DNA from: Chachezhania sediminis | Lineage (GTDB): Bacteria; Pseudomonadota; Alphaproteobacteria; Rhodobacterales; Rhodobacteraceae | DNA: 64,000 nt | NCBI RefSeq assembly: GCF_009765275.1 | Contig: NZ_VOPH01000001.1 | Location: 372,001 to 436,000, forward strand | Reading direction: 5' to 3' | In this document: positions 39,567 to 48,529 of the stretch, piece by piece | How positions within the stretch are numbered: the first letter of the stretch is position 1 | Layout of the letters: each line of letters opens with the position of its first letter | Translations under genes and position numbers: made by a program | The notes under the pieces: model-generated | Database searches by the model: none | The model's input: the letters and a program-made list of their open reading frames with translations, nothing else | What the model was told of the DNA's origin: nothing

Positions 39567-41540
39567 TCAGATTGGCATCTGCAACCCGACCTCGACCACC
39601 CGGTCCCGTGGCAGGTGGTAATAGTCGCTCGTATCCGTCGCCAGACGCGAGACCAGGACATAGATCCGCGCCTGCCACAGGGGCAGGCCGACATGGGCCT
39701 CGGCCACCAGCTTGCGGCGGCTGACGAAGAAAGTGGTCTTCATACCCTCCATCTTCAGCCCCTGCTTGCGGCAGACATTCAGCGCACGGGTCACGTTCGG
39801 CGTCTGCATGAATCCGTAGCGGATCCGGACCTTGGTGAAACGATCGTCGATCTTCTCGATCACCGCGCGGCGTTCGTCCGGGACATGGGGCTCGTCCATT
39901 GTCTGGAACGTCATGACGACGACATGTTCGTGCAGAACATAGTTGTGCTTCAGATTGTGCAGCAGTGCCGGCGGCGTGACCGTCGGGTCGCCGGTCAGGA
40001 AGATCGCCGTGCCCGGCGCCGTCAGGACCTGCCGCGCCTCGATCTGGGGCACGAATTCGTCCAGGGGCACGGTCCGGTCCTGGTCGCGCTGGTACAGGTA
40101 CCTGGTCCCGCGGTGCCAGATCCACATCGTCACGAACAGCACCATCGCCAGCATGACCGGGACATAACCGCCATCCGGCAGCTTCAGCAGGTTGGCCGAC
40201 AGGAAACACATCTCGACACACAGAAGCGGCAGGCAGATCGCGGCAGCCGCGGCCTTGGTCCAGTTCCAGACCCGGGTCAGCATGACGAAGGCCAGCGCCG
40301 TGGTCACCACCATGGTTCCCGACACCCCAATTCCATAGGCCGCGGCCAGCGCATCCGACGACCGGAACGACAGGACGAGGATCAGAACCCCCGCCAGCAG
40401 CATCCAGTTGATGGCGGGCAGATAGATCTGGCCGGTGGAATGCTCGGATGTATGCCGGATCTCGAACCGGGGCAGCAGACCCAGCTGGATCGCCTGCCGG
40501 GTCATGGAAAAGGCCCCCGTGATCACCGCCTGGCTGGCGATGACCGTGGCGACCGTGGCCAGCCCGACCAGCGGCGGCAGCAGCCAGGTGGGCACCAGCA
40601 GGAACAGCGGGTTCTTCAGGGCGGCCGGATCGTCCAGCACCAGCGCGCCCTGGCCCAGATAGTTCAGGACCAGCGACGGGAAGATCAGCAGGAACCAGGC
40701 CAGCTGGATCGGCTTGCGCCCGAAATGGCCCAGGTCGGCATAAAGCGCCTCGGCCCCTGTCACGGCCAGGAAGACCGCGCCCAGCACGACGAAGCCCACG
40801 GTGCCCTGTTCGGCGACGAAGGCCACGGCATGGAACGGATCGAAGGCCAGCAGGACCTGCGGCTTGTGCACCATCTGGGCCAGCCCCGTCCCCGCCAGCG
40901 TCAGGAACCAGACCGCGGTGATCGGCCCGAACCAGGCCGCCAGCCCGCCCGATCCGCGCTTCTGGACGAAGAACAGACCAACCAGGATCCCCACTGCGAT
41001 GGGCAGGATCCAGTCGTCCATGTCCGGGTGGATCAGTTCCAGCCCCTCGACCGCGGAAAGGACCGAAATCGCCGGCGTGATGATCGCATCGCCAAAGAAC
41101 AGCGAGGCGCCGACGACACCCAGGAAGAATATCAGCCCGGCCCGCCGCGCGCGGGTCTGGACCAGCGCATAAAGCGACAGGATCCCGCCTTCGCCCTGGT
41201 TGTCCGCACGCAGCAGGAACAGCACGTATTTCAGGCCGACGATCAGGATCAGCGCCCAGATCAGCAGCGACACGACGCCCAGAATCTCGGCTTCGGTCAC
41301 GCCATCCCGGGCTGCGGGGCGAAGCGCCTCGCGGAAAGCGTAAAGCGGGCTGGTTCCGATATCGCCATAGACGACGCCCACCGCGCCCAGGGCCAGCCAC
41401 CAGGTGCCGTGTCCCTTCTTGGCGTCCTCTTCGACAAAGCCGTCGTCAAACAGCGGGTCGCTGTCGGTCGGGCCGGGACCCAGCGGCGGTTCGGGAACCG
41501 GATCCCTGGGGTCGCGGGACGGGGGCGTCTGGGTCGACAT
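39567..41540 (-). CDS. kup: KUP-type potassium uptake protein
   Basis: Proton-coupled potassium importer. The 657 residues start with an acidic, Pro-rich cytoplasmic tail. The family opening LALGAVGVVYGDIGTSPLYAFREAL lies near residue 47, then about 12 membrane helices and a roughly 150-residue soluble C-terminal domain ending VVEVGLQMPI. I start at the ATG at 41540 (MSTQTPPSRD); the frame is open 62 codons further upstream but that part reads as non-coding. Divergent from the adenylate cyclase gene. Confidence 0.94.
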   Translation of the reverse strand: MSTQTPPSRDPRDPVPEPPLGPGPTDSDPLFDDGFVEEDAKKGHGTWWLALGAVGVVYGDIGTSPLYAFREALRPAARDGVTEAEILGVVSLLIWALILIVGLKYVLFLLRADNQGEGGILSLYALVQTRARRAGLIFFLGVVGASLFFGDAIITPAISVLSAVEGLELIHPDMDDWILPIAVGILVGLFFVQKRGSGGLAAWFGPITAVWFLTLAGTGLAQMVHKPQVLLAFDPFHAVAFVAEQGTVGFVVLGAVFLAVTGAEALYADLGHFGRKPIQLAWFLLIFPSLVLNYLGQGALVLDDPAALKNPLFLLVPTWLLPPLVGLATVATVIASQAVITGAFSMTRQAIQLGLLPRFEIRHTSEHSTGQIYLPAINWMLLAGVLILVLSFRSSDALAAAYGIGVSGTMVVTTALAFVMLTRVWNWTKAAAAAICLPLLCVEMCFLSANLLKLPDGGYVPVMLAMVLFVTMWIWHRGTRYLYQRDQDRTVPLDEFVPQIEARQVLTAPGTAIFLTGDPTVTPPALLHNLKHNYVLHEHVVVMTFQTMDEPHVPDERRAVIEKIDDRFTKVRIRYGFMQTPNVTRALNVCRKQGLKMEGMKTTFFVSRRKLVAEAHVGLPLWQARIYVLVSRLATDTSDYYHLPRDRVVEVGLQMPI

Positions 41541-41804
41541 CGATACGCTCGCATAACCGGCACAAGCACCCGGCGCACGACCGTGGCTGGCCGGCCGCCT
41601 GGGTCGCGCCGCCAACCTAGTCCAAGGTCCCCAACCGTCAAACCGCGCAATGCGTCCGGCCCGGGACGACCTGTCGCGTGATGCCCGCGGGCCACGCTGG
41701 CAGCCCGTCCGCACCCGCCCCCCCATTGGCGCATTCCGCGACCTGCCCTAATGTCACGCAACCGGGGCCCATGGTGCGCGCCCCGTGGTGTGGGACAGGT
41801 AAAG

Positions 41805-43385
41805 ATGAGCAAGCTGGACACATTCGGGCGTGCATTGCTGGAACGCCCCCTCTGGCTGGCGGCGGTGGTCATCGTGTCGGTGCTGGGGCTTCCGCTTGTG
41901 GTCTGGCTGGACCTCGAGGAGATGTCGGAAATCTCGCTCTATCACCAGGCCGAGAACATCCACCGCATCGTCAACACGATGAGCCAGTACTACGACGACA
42001 ACGTGATCTCTCGGGTCGACACGGCCACGGGGCAGGTCGTGTCGGTCCACAATTTTCGCGACGTGCCGAACGCCATTCCGCTGTCGGCCACCTTTTCCAT
42101 CGAACTGGGCAAGATGATCAGCCAGTTGGAAGGCGGCGCCGACTTCCGTTTCGTGTCCGACCTGCATTTCGATCACCGCACCTCGCACAAGCTGACCGAT
42201 TTCGAGGAACGCGCGCTGACCCATTTCCGAGCCGATCCCGAAGATCACCATTCCATGGTCGAGGAATCCGGCAACCTGCTCAGCCATTCGCTGTCGCTGG
42301 CGACACCGGTCCTGATGGAGGGCGATTGCGTCGCATGCCACAACAGCCACCCGGGCAGCCCCAAGACCGACTGGAAGGTGGGCGACGTCCGCGGGCTTCA
42401 GGTGATCACGGTCAGCCAGCCCGTGGCGCTGAACATCTGGTCCTTCCGCTTCATCCTGATCTACATCCTGGTCGCGGGCACCATCGGTGCGCTGGTCGCC
42501 ATGGTGCAGTTCCGGCTGGCCCGGACCTATTCCGACATGAACAGCGAACTGGCCCAGAACAACGCCTTCCTGGCCGAGATTTCCCGCAAGATTTCCAAGT
42601 ACCTGCCGCCACAGGTCTTCCGGTCGATCTTTGCCGGCGAACGCGATGCCGCCATCTCGACCGAGCGCAAGAAGCTGACGGTCTTCTTCTCCGACATCAA
42701 GGACTTCACCTCGACCAGCGAAGGGCTTCAACCCGAGGAACTCACCCGGATCCTGAACGAATACTTCACCGAGATGACGCGCATTGCCGAACATCACGGG
42801 GCCACCATCGACAAGTTCATCGGCGATGCCATCGTGGCCTTCTTCGGCGACCCCGCCTCCATGGGCGTGGCCGAGGACGCGCGCGCCTGCGTGCGCATGG
42901 CACTGGAGATGCAGGCCCGCATGCGAGAACTGGAAGGCAAGTGGAAGGACCGCGGCATCGACCGGCCCTTCCGGATCCGGATCGGCATCAACACCGGCTT
43001 TTGCAACGTGGGCAATTTCGGGTCCGACGACCGTATGGATTACACCATCATCGGGGCCGAGGTGAACCTGGCCGCCCGTCTGGAAAGCCAGGCCGAACCC
43101 GGCGGGATCGTGATGAGTTCGGAAACCTATGCCTATGTCCGCGATTTCGTGCCGGGAACGCAGATGGACCAGGTGTCGATGAAAGGGATCTCAAGACCGG
43201 TGCATCCCTACAAGGTCGACATGGACCGTCTGGGCGTCGCCCGCCCGCCCGTCGACCTGGCCGAAGACGGCACCCGCATGGTGATCGACCTGACCAAGGT
43301 CGACGCGGTCACGCGGGAAAAGCTGGAAAGCGCGGTGGCGGGCCTTCTCGCCCCGGGCAAGGTCGCGCCGGACCCGGCAGAATAA
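41805..43385 (+). CDS. membrane adenylate cyclase with DUF3365-like periplasmic heme-c sensor
   Basis: The 526-residue protein has a membrane helix near residues 15-35, a periplasmic domain of about 175 residues, a second helix near 212-235 and a cytoplasmic class III cyclase domain from about 290. The periplasmic part resembles Tll0287/DUF3365 domains and holds C175-VA-C178-H179, a c-type heme attachment motif. The cyclase has both metal aspartates (FFSDIKDF, IGDAIVAFF), the adenine-specifying Lys in DKFIGD and the catalytic Asn/Arg in VNLAARLES. It should therefore make cAMP under control of a heme, redox or gas signal. Confidence 0.88.
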   Translation: MSKLDTFGRALLERPLWLAAVVIVSVLGLPLVVWLDLEEMSEISLYHQAENIHRIVNTMSQYYDDNVISRVDTATGQVVSVHNFRDVPNAIPLSATFSIELGKMISQLEGGADFRFVSDLHFDHRTSHKLTDFEERALTHFRADPEDHHSMVEESGNLLSHSLSLATPVLMEGDCVACHNSHPGSPKTDWKVGDVRGLQVITVSQPVALNIWSFRFILIYILVAGTIGALVAMVQFRLARTYSDMNSELAQNNAFLAEISRKISKYLPPQVFRSIFAGERDAAISTERKKLTVFFSDIKDFTSTSEGLQPEELTRILNEYFTEMTRIAEHHGATIDKFIGDAIVAFFGDPASMGVAEDARACVRMALEMQARMRELEGKWKDRGIDRPFRIRIGINTGFCNVGNFGSDDRMDYTIIGAEVNLAARLESQAEPGGIVMSSETYAYVRDFVPGTQMDQVSMKGISRPVHPYKVDMDRLGVARPPVDLAEDGTRMVIDLTKVDAVTREKLESAVAGLLAPGKVAPDPAE

Positions 43386-43661
43386 CCGCGCGGCAGATCC
43401 CGCCCGCCTCTCCCGGATGCGGGGTGGCGGGCCTTGATCGGTCGGGCATCGCTTGTATCGTTGACCTTGATGCCGCGGGACAAGCGGTGCCGAGTCGGTC
43501 CGCCGGGAAGAGGAGCCCGGTCCCGCCAGCGCCTGGGTCCCGCCCCGTGAACCGGCCGGAAGCGCCGGACGGGTCTGCCCGCCGGGGTCCACCGGAAGGG
43601 CGCGGTACGACCTGCGGTTCGGGCGCAACGGGCGCCGGACCCCCAATGGGAGGAGAGACCC

Positions 43662-44714
43662 GTGCTGAGAACCAGCCTGATGGCAGGCGTGCTTGCGCTT
43701 GCGCCCTTGGCCGCCATGGCCGAAACCATCACCGCCACCGTCGTCGCCGGCCACCCGCCTGTCTTCCGCTGGGTGCGCGTGCTGCCCGAAGTCTTCGAAC
43801 CGGCCGTGAACGCGGCCCTTGAAGGCAGCGGATACGACGTGGCCTTCGACAACCAGTTCGGCGGTGCCATCGCCAAGGTGGGCGAGGAACTGGAAACCGT
43901 GGGCGAAGGCCTGGCCGAGATCGGGACGATCCAGGCGCTGTTCGATCCGGCGAAGCTGGCGATCCAGAACGTCACCTACTACACCCCCTTCGTCACCGCC
44001 GATCCCCGTGCGATACAGGAGTTGATGGGCAAGCTGCACCTTGAGGCCGAAGGCATGCAGCAGGCCTATGACGACGAAAACATCGTCTATCTGGGCGCCC
44101 CCACCGTCATCGACGACTACCTGCTGATGACAAATTTCCCGGTCAATTCCATGGCCGACCTGGAAGGACGGCGGATCGCGGCCCCGGGTGCTGCGGTGAA
44201 CTGGCTGTCCGGCACAGGGGCCGTCGGCGTGTCGGGAAACCTGACAACCTACTACAACGAGATCCAGACTGGCGTTTATGACGGCGTGCTGGTCTTCGCC
44301 TCGGCCGCCCTGCCCGGCAAGCTTTACGAGGTCGCGCCCTACATCACCAAGCTGGGCCTTGGCGCCCAGTTCGCGGGCGTGATCGGCGCCAACAAGGACT
44401 GGTACGACGGCCTGCCCGAAGAGGTGCAGCAGGCGCTTCGCACCGGCGCCGATGCGGCGGCCGACTGGTACATGGCTGACCTTGAGGCCTTCGTGGATGT
44501 GGCCTTCACCAAGATGGCCGAAGCCGGCGCCACGATCACCGAGGCCAGCCCCACCATGCGCGCCGAATGGGCGACCAACATGGACAACGTGGCCAGGACC
44601 TGGGCCGCGCAGCTGGATGGCCAGGGTCTGCCCGCAACCGCGATGCTGAAGACCTACATGGACGGGATGCGCGCAGCCGGTGCCACGCCGCTGCGGGACT
44701 GGGACAAGGAATGA
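43662..44714 (+). CDS. TRAP transporter substrate-binding protein, DctP type
   Basis: Periplasmic solute receptor of 350 residues. GTG start behind GGGAGGAG, then a signal peptide ending APLAAMA before residue 21. The fold pattern is typical. At the position where most TRAP receptors have the ligand-salt-bridge arginine (KIRxPG), this protein reads RRIAAPG, with Ala at 173. The ligand may therefore not be a standard carboxylate. The stop overlaps the small-permease start (ATGA). The downstream cyclase and FAH genes suggest a cyclic or acyl-pyruvate-like substrate. The exact ligand is unknown. Confidence 0.88.
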   Translation: MLRTSLMAGVLALAPLAAMAETITATVVAGHPPVFRWVRVLPEVFEPAVNAALEGSGYDVAFDNQFGGAIAKVGEELETVGEGLAEIGTIQALFDPAKLAIQNVTYYTPFVTADPRAIQELMGKLHLEAEGMQQAYDDENIVYLGAPTVIDDYLLMTNFPVNSMADLEGRRIAAPGAAVNWLSGTGAVGVSGNLTTYYNEIQTGVYDGVLVFASAALPGKLYEVAPYITKLGLGAQFAGVIGANKDWYDGLPEEVQQALRTGADAAADWYMADLEAFVDVAFTKMAEAGATITEASPTMRAEWATNMDNVARTWAAQLDGQGLPATAMLKTYMDGMRAAGATPLRDWDKE

Positions 44715-45235
44715 CATCGGGAATGATCCTTGCCTCCCGGATCCTCGACGGCGTGACGCAGGGGCTGAACATTGTCGGTTCAGCCCTGATCGTCGGGCTG
44801 ATGGCGATCATCGGCGCCGACGTGATCGGCCGCGGCGTCTTCGGGACGCCCCTGCCGGGCGTGCCGGAAATGGTCAGCCTGTCCATCGTCGCCATCGTGT
44901 TCCTGCAGATCCCGGCCGCCATGCGCGGCGGCCGGCTGACCCGGTCGGATGCCGTCATCGACCGCCTGGCCGCCGCCCGCCCCGGTCTAACCCGCTGGAT
45001 CGAGACGGCCTTCGACCTGACCGCCATCTTCATCATCTGGGTCATCGTCTCGTCTACATGGCCGCTGTTCGAACGGTCCTGGCGGCGGGGCGATTTCGTC
45101 GGCGCCATCGGCGATTTCACCGCGCCTACATGGCCGGTGAAGTTCATCATCATGCTGGGCTGTTCGGTCATGATCCTGCAATTCGCGGCCCGCATCCTGC
45201 GCCGCTTCCTGTCCGATGGGGAACAGCCCGCGTGA
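44711..45235 (+). CDS. TRAP transporter small permease, DctQ type
   Basis: The 174-residue protein has four membrane helices of the DctQ family (LNIVGSALIVGLMAIIGADVIGR near residues 18-40, then IPAAMRGGRL after the second). It pairs with the large permease to drive sodium-coupled uptake. The ATG is embedded in the binding-protein stop, and its own stop overlaps the GTG of the large permease. A coupled three-gene transporter is therefore clear. Confidence 0.88.
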   Translation: MTSGMILASRILDGVTQGLNIVGSALIVGLMAIIGADVIGRGVFGTPLPGVPEMVSLSIVAIVFLQIPAAMRGGRLTRSDAVIDRLAAARPGLTRWIETAFDLTAIFIIWVIVSSTWPLFERSWRRGDFVGAIGDFTAPTWPVKFIIMLGCSVMILQFAARILRRFLSDGEQPA

Positions 45236-46542
45236 CCCCGTTCGAGATCGGCCTGATCGCGCTTGCCGCCATGGGGGTGCTGGTCCTTATGGGCCTCTGG
45301 GTCCCTATCGCGCTGATGGTCTGGTCCTTCGGCGGCGTCTGGGCGATCCGCGGCAATGCCACGCTGGCCGGCAAGATGCTGGCCCTGTCGGCCAACGACA
45401 CACTGCAAAGCTATTACTTCGGGGTCGTGCCCCTGTTCGTCCTGATGGGTTTCGTCGTTTCGGAATCGGGCATGGGCCGCGATGCCTATGACGTGGCCAA
45501 CACGGTCTTTCGCCGGATCCGCGGCGGGCTGGGTCTGGGCACCGTCGGCGCCAACGCGATCTTTGCCGCGATCACCGGCATCTCCATCGCATCGGCCGCC
45601 GTCTTCACCCGCATCGCCGTGCCCCAGATGCTGCGCCACGGCTATACCGCGCGTTTCGCCGTGGGGGTCGTGGCGGGGTCCAGCGTTCTTGGCATGCTGA
45701 TCCCGCCCTCGCTTCTGCTGATCCTCTACGGCGTGATCACGGAACAGAGCATCGGCCACCTGTTTCTGGCCGGCGTCGGACCCGGGCTGCTTCTGGCCTG
45801 CGTTTTCGGCATCGGCGTCGTCCTGGCCGCAACCTTCCTGCCGACGAGGGTCCAGCCCGGCCGCATGGACGGGGACGAGATTGCGGGCCTGCCCCCACGC
45901 GAGATGCTGATCAAGGGGCTCCCCATCGCGCTGCTGATCGTCTTCGTCCTGGGCGGCATCTACGGCGGCTGGTTCACACCGGTCGAGGCGGGCGCCATGG
46001 GGGCCATCGGCGCGCTGGTCATCGGTTTCGCGAAACGGTCGCTGTCGCTGGCCGGTCTCTGGCGGATCCTCGTCGAAACCGGCCTTGTGACGGCGGCCGT
46101 CTGCTTTCTGATCATCGCGGCGCAGATGTACGGCAAGATGCTGGCCTTTTCGGGCATTCCCGCGGGGTTCGGGGAACTGGCAGCCCACGCCAACCTTGGC
46201 CTTATGGGTCTGATGATCCTCTACATCGCCATCGTGGTGGTGATGGGCATGATCCTCGATTCCTCCTCGATCATGCTGATCCTCGTCCCGATCATGCTGC
46301 CGGTCCTTGCGCCGATGAATGTGGACCTGATCTGGTTCGGCATCGTCACCGTCATCGCGATCGAGATCGGGCTACTGACCCCGCCCTTCGGCCTGTCGGT
46401 CTATGTCATCAAGTCGACGCTGGACGACCCCACCATCACGCTTGGCGACATCTTCGCCGGCGCCTTTCCCTTCGCGCTGATGATGCTTCTGGTGCTGGCG
46501 CTCGTCATCGCCTTCCCCGTCATCGCCACCGGACTTCTGTAA
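45232..46542 (+). CDS. TRAP transporter large permease, DctM type
   Basis: The 436-residue polytopic subunit forms the transport pathway. Hydrophobic segments cover nearly the whole length. GITGISIASAAVFTRIAVPQML and GMLIPPSLLLILYGVITEQSIG are standard DctM landmarks, and a second repeat carries MILDSSSIMLILVPI and LTPPFGLSVYVI. GTG start overlapping the small-permease stop (GTGA). The cyclase gene begins 11 bases after its stop. Confidence 0.92.
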   Translation: MTPFEIGLIALAAMGVLVLMGLWVPIALMVWSFGGVWAIRGNATLAGKMLALSANDTLQSYYFGVVPLFVLMGFVVSESGMGRDAYDVANTVFRRIRGGLGLGTVGANAIFAAITGISIASAAVFTRIAVPQMLRHGYTARFAVGVVAGSSVLGMLIPPSLLLILYGVITEQSIGHLFLAGVGPGLLLACVFGIGVVLAATFLPTRVQPGRMDGDEIAGLPPREMLIKGLPIALLIVFVLGGIYGGWFTPVEAGAMGAIGALVIGFAKRSLSLAGLWRILVETGLVTAAVCFLIIAAQMYGKMLAFSGIPAGFGELAAHANLGLMGLMILYIAIVVVMGMILDSSSIMLILVPIMLPVLAPMNVDLIWFGIVTVIAIEIGLLTPPFGLSVYVIKSTLDDPTITLGDIFAGAFPFALMMLLVLALVIAFPVIATGLL

Positions 46543-46553
46543 GGAGTGACCCC

Positions 46554-47330
46554 ATGCCCCGCAAATTCATCGACATCTCGGTCGCGCTGGAGGCCGGCAT
46601 CGCCTCGGACCCGCCGATGGCCCTGCCAGAGATCGACTATATTCCCCATTCCGATTCGGCCGACCAGATCCTGGCCTTCTTCCCGGGCCTGAAAAGGGAA
46701 GACCTGCCGGGCGGCGAGGGCTGGGCGGTCGAACAGCTGCGCGTGTCGACCCACAACGGCACCCATATCGACGCCCCCTATCACCATCATTCGACGATGA
46801 ACGGCGGCGAACGCGCCTGGACCATCGACGAGGTGCCGCTGGAATGGTGCTTCAATCCCGGCGTGAAACTGGACTTCCGCCACCTGCCCGACGGCTATGT
46901 CTGCACGGCGGCGGATGTGGAGGCAGAGCTGAAGCGTATCGGCCACGAATTGCAGCCCCTCGACATCGTCGTCGTGAACACGGCCGCGGGCGACCGATAC
47001 GGCCAGCCCGACTATGTCGGCCGCGGCTGCGGCATGGGGCGCGAGGCAACGCTTTACCTTCTGGAACGCGGCGTGCGGGTGACCGGCACGGATGCATGGA
47101 GCTGGGATGCCCCCTTCCTCTTCACCGCCCAGAAATTCGCGGAAACCCACGACCCGTCGATCATCTGGGAAGGCCACCGCGCCTCGATGGAGATCGGATA
47201 TTCCCATATCGAGAAGCTGTCGAACTTGGACAAGCTGCCGGATACGGGCTTCACCGTCTCGTGCTTCCCGTTCAAGATCAAGGGCGCCTCGGCCGGGTTC
47301 TGCCGTGCCGTCGCCATCATCGAGGAATAG
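46554..47330 (+). CDS. cyclase-family metal-dependent hydrolase (kynurenine-formamidase-like)
   Basis: The 258-residue protein of the PF04199 cyclase family has the metal motif HNGTHIDAPYHH near residue 74 and the later QKFAETHDPSIIWEGHR. Members hydrolyse formyl-kynurenine, cyclic amides or related bonds. Context with a TRAP system and an FAH-type hydrolase argues for catabolism of an imported cyclic or acylated compound rather than tryptophan breakdown, since no other kyn genes are near. The ATG lies behind AAGGAG, 11 bases after the permease. Confidence 0.87.
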   Translation: MPRKFIDISVALEAGIASDPPMALPEIDYIPHSDSADQILAFFPGLKREDLPGGEGWAVEQLRVSTHNGTHIDAPYHHHSTMNGGERAWTIDEVPLEWCFNPGVKLDFRHLPDGYVCTAADVEAELKRIGHELQPLDIVVVNTAAGDRYGQPDYVGRGCGMGREATLYLLERGVRVTGTDAWSWDAPFLFTAQKFAETHDPSIIWEGHRASMEIGYSHIEKLSNLDKLPDTGFTVSCFPFKIKGASAGFCRAVAIIEE

Positions 47331-47334
47331 ACCC

Positions 47335-48273
47335 ATGCGCCTTGCCACTGTCGAGATTGCCGGCGAAATCGCGGGCGCGCCCCGCGTCGTCGCCCTTCGC
47401 GAAGACGACCTGCTGCTGGATCTGGCGGCCGAGGCCGCGGCCCGCGGCGAAAGCACGGCCGCCTTCGCCGACATGCTGACCCTGATCCATGCCGGAGACG
47501 CCGGACTGGATCATGCGCGCGCCCTGCTGGACGGTCACGCGAAAAGCGCCCCCCTTGACCCGAACGCCGTCCACTACCTGCCGCCGATCCTGCCGGTACA
47601 GTACCGCGACTGCCTGGTGTTCGAGGAGCACCTGGCCAATTGCCTGGCCGCTTTCGAGAAGATGGGTGGCGCCAAGGGCGCGATCCCGCCGGTCTGGTAC
47701 GATCAGCCGATCTATTACAAGGGCAACCGGCTGTCCTTCATCGGCCATGGGTCGGACGTGATCTGGCCCTCCTATGCCGAATTCCTGGACGTGGAACTGG
47801 AACTGGCCATCGTCCTGAAGAAGAAGGGCAAGGACATTCGCCCGGAGGAGGCCCAGGATTACATCTTCGGCTACACGATCCTGAACGACGTCTCGGCCCG
47901 CGACGCGCAGTCGAAGGAAATGCCGGGCCAGCTGGGCCCGGCCAAGGGCAAGGATTTCGACACCGGCAACATCCTGGGCCCCTATATCCTGACGGCGGAC
48001 GAGGTCGCTCACCCCGTGGCGCTGGACATGGAGCTGAGGGTGAACGGCGAACGCTGGGGTGGCGGCAATTCCGGCCAGATGCAGCACGATTTCGGTGCGA
48101 TCCTGGCCCATATGTCGGCCTCCGAAACGCTTTACCCCGGCGAGGTGATCGGTTCCGGCACCGTCGGCACAGGCTGCGGTCTGGAACTGGGCCGCCGCCT
48201 GGCCCCCGACGACGAGTTCGAGCTGGAGATCGAGAAGATCGGCACGCTGATGAACCGGATCGTGAAGCCCTGA
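47335..48273 (+). CDS. fumarylacetoacetate hydrolase family protein
   Basis: The 312-residue protein has a FAH C-terminal fold with metal-binding EFLDVELELAIVLKKKGKDI near residue 145, FGYTILNDVSARDAQ and GKDFDTGNILGPYIL. Family members hydrolyse C-C bonds of acylpyruvates or decarboxylate oxaloacetate-like acids. It starts 4 bases after the cyclase stop and ends the TRAP operon. It likely performs the last cleavage step of the imported substrate. Reaction not determinable from sequence. Confidence 0.87.
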   Translation: MRLATVEIAGEIAGAPRVVALREDDLLLDLAAEAAARGESTAAFADMLTLIHAGDAGLDHARALLDGHAKSAPLDPNAVHYLPPILPVQYRDCLVFEEHLANCLAAFEKMGGAKGAIPPVWYDQPIYYKGNRLSFIGHGSDVIWPSYAEFLDVELELAIVLKKKGKDIRPEEAQDYIFGYTILNDVSARDAQSKEMPGQLGPAKGKDFDTGNILGPYILTADEVAHPVALDMELRVNGERWGGGNSGQMQHDFGAILAHMSASETLYPGEVIGSGTVGTGCGLELGRRLAPDDEFELEIEKIGTLMNRIVKP

Positions 48274-48352
48274 GCGGCCGGCGGTGCGTGCAGAGCGCGC
48301 ATTCCGCGATCTGCCCCGGAAAGGGGCCCGTGCCCCTTGCCGCGTCCGTCGG

Positions 48353-48462
48353 ATGCCTCCGGCGGGAGGTATTTGGGAAGAGAAGAAACCGGGAACGCCC
48401 CCTGACTTCTTTGATCTCCAAATATCCTCGGGGGGAGCCCGCAGGGCGTGGGGGGCAGAGCC
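48353..48462. repeat. composite palindromic repeat, copy 1
   Basis: The left arm has GCCTCCGGCGGGAGGTATTT followed by GGGAAGAGAAGAA. The right arm is a rough inverse (GACTTCTTTGATCTCCAAATATCCTCGG). A second module, GGGGGG-CAGAG-CCCCCC, ends it. The 35-base left arm (48353-48387) differs from the copy at 55980 at one base. Located after the TRAP operon and before the end of clc; it is a dispersed intergenic element rather than a gene. Confidence 0.8.
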
Positions 48463-48529
48463 CCCCGCGTCAGTCACGGAAGGTACAACGCGCAGGACGG
48501 GATTTACCCGGCCGTCCCCGTCCCCACCG

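Noticed and set aside
38566-41400. A 944-codon frame on the minus strand covering the IS110 remnant and kup
   Set aside because: It is an off-frame of kup; the kup frame has the real transporter motifs, and the rest is antisense to the transposase remnant.
43399-43431. GC-rich inverted repeat after the cyclase gene
   Set aside because: CCCGCC/GGCGGG arms are short and expected by chance at this base composition.
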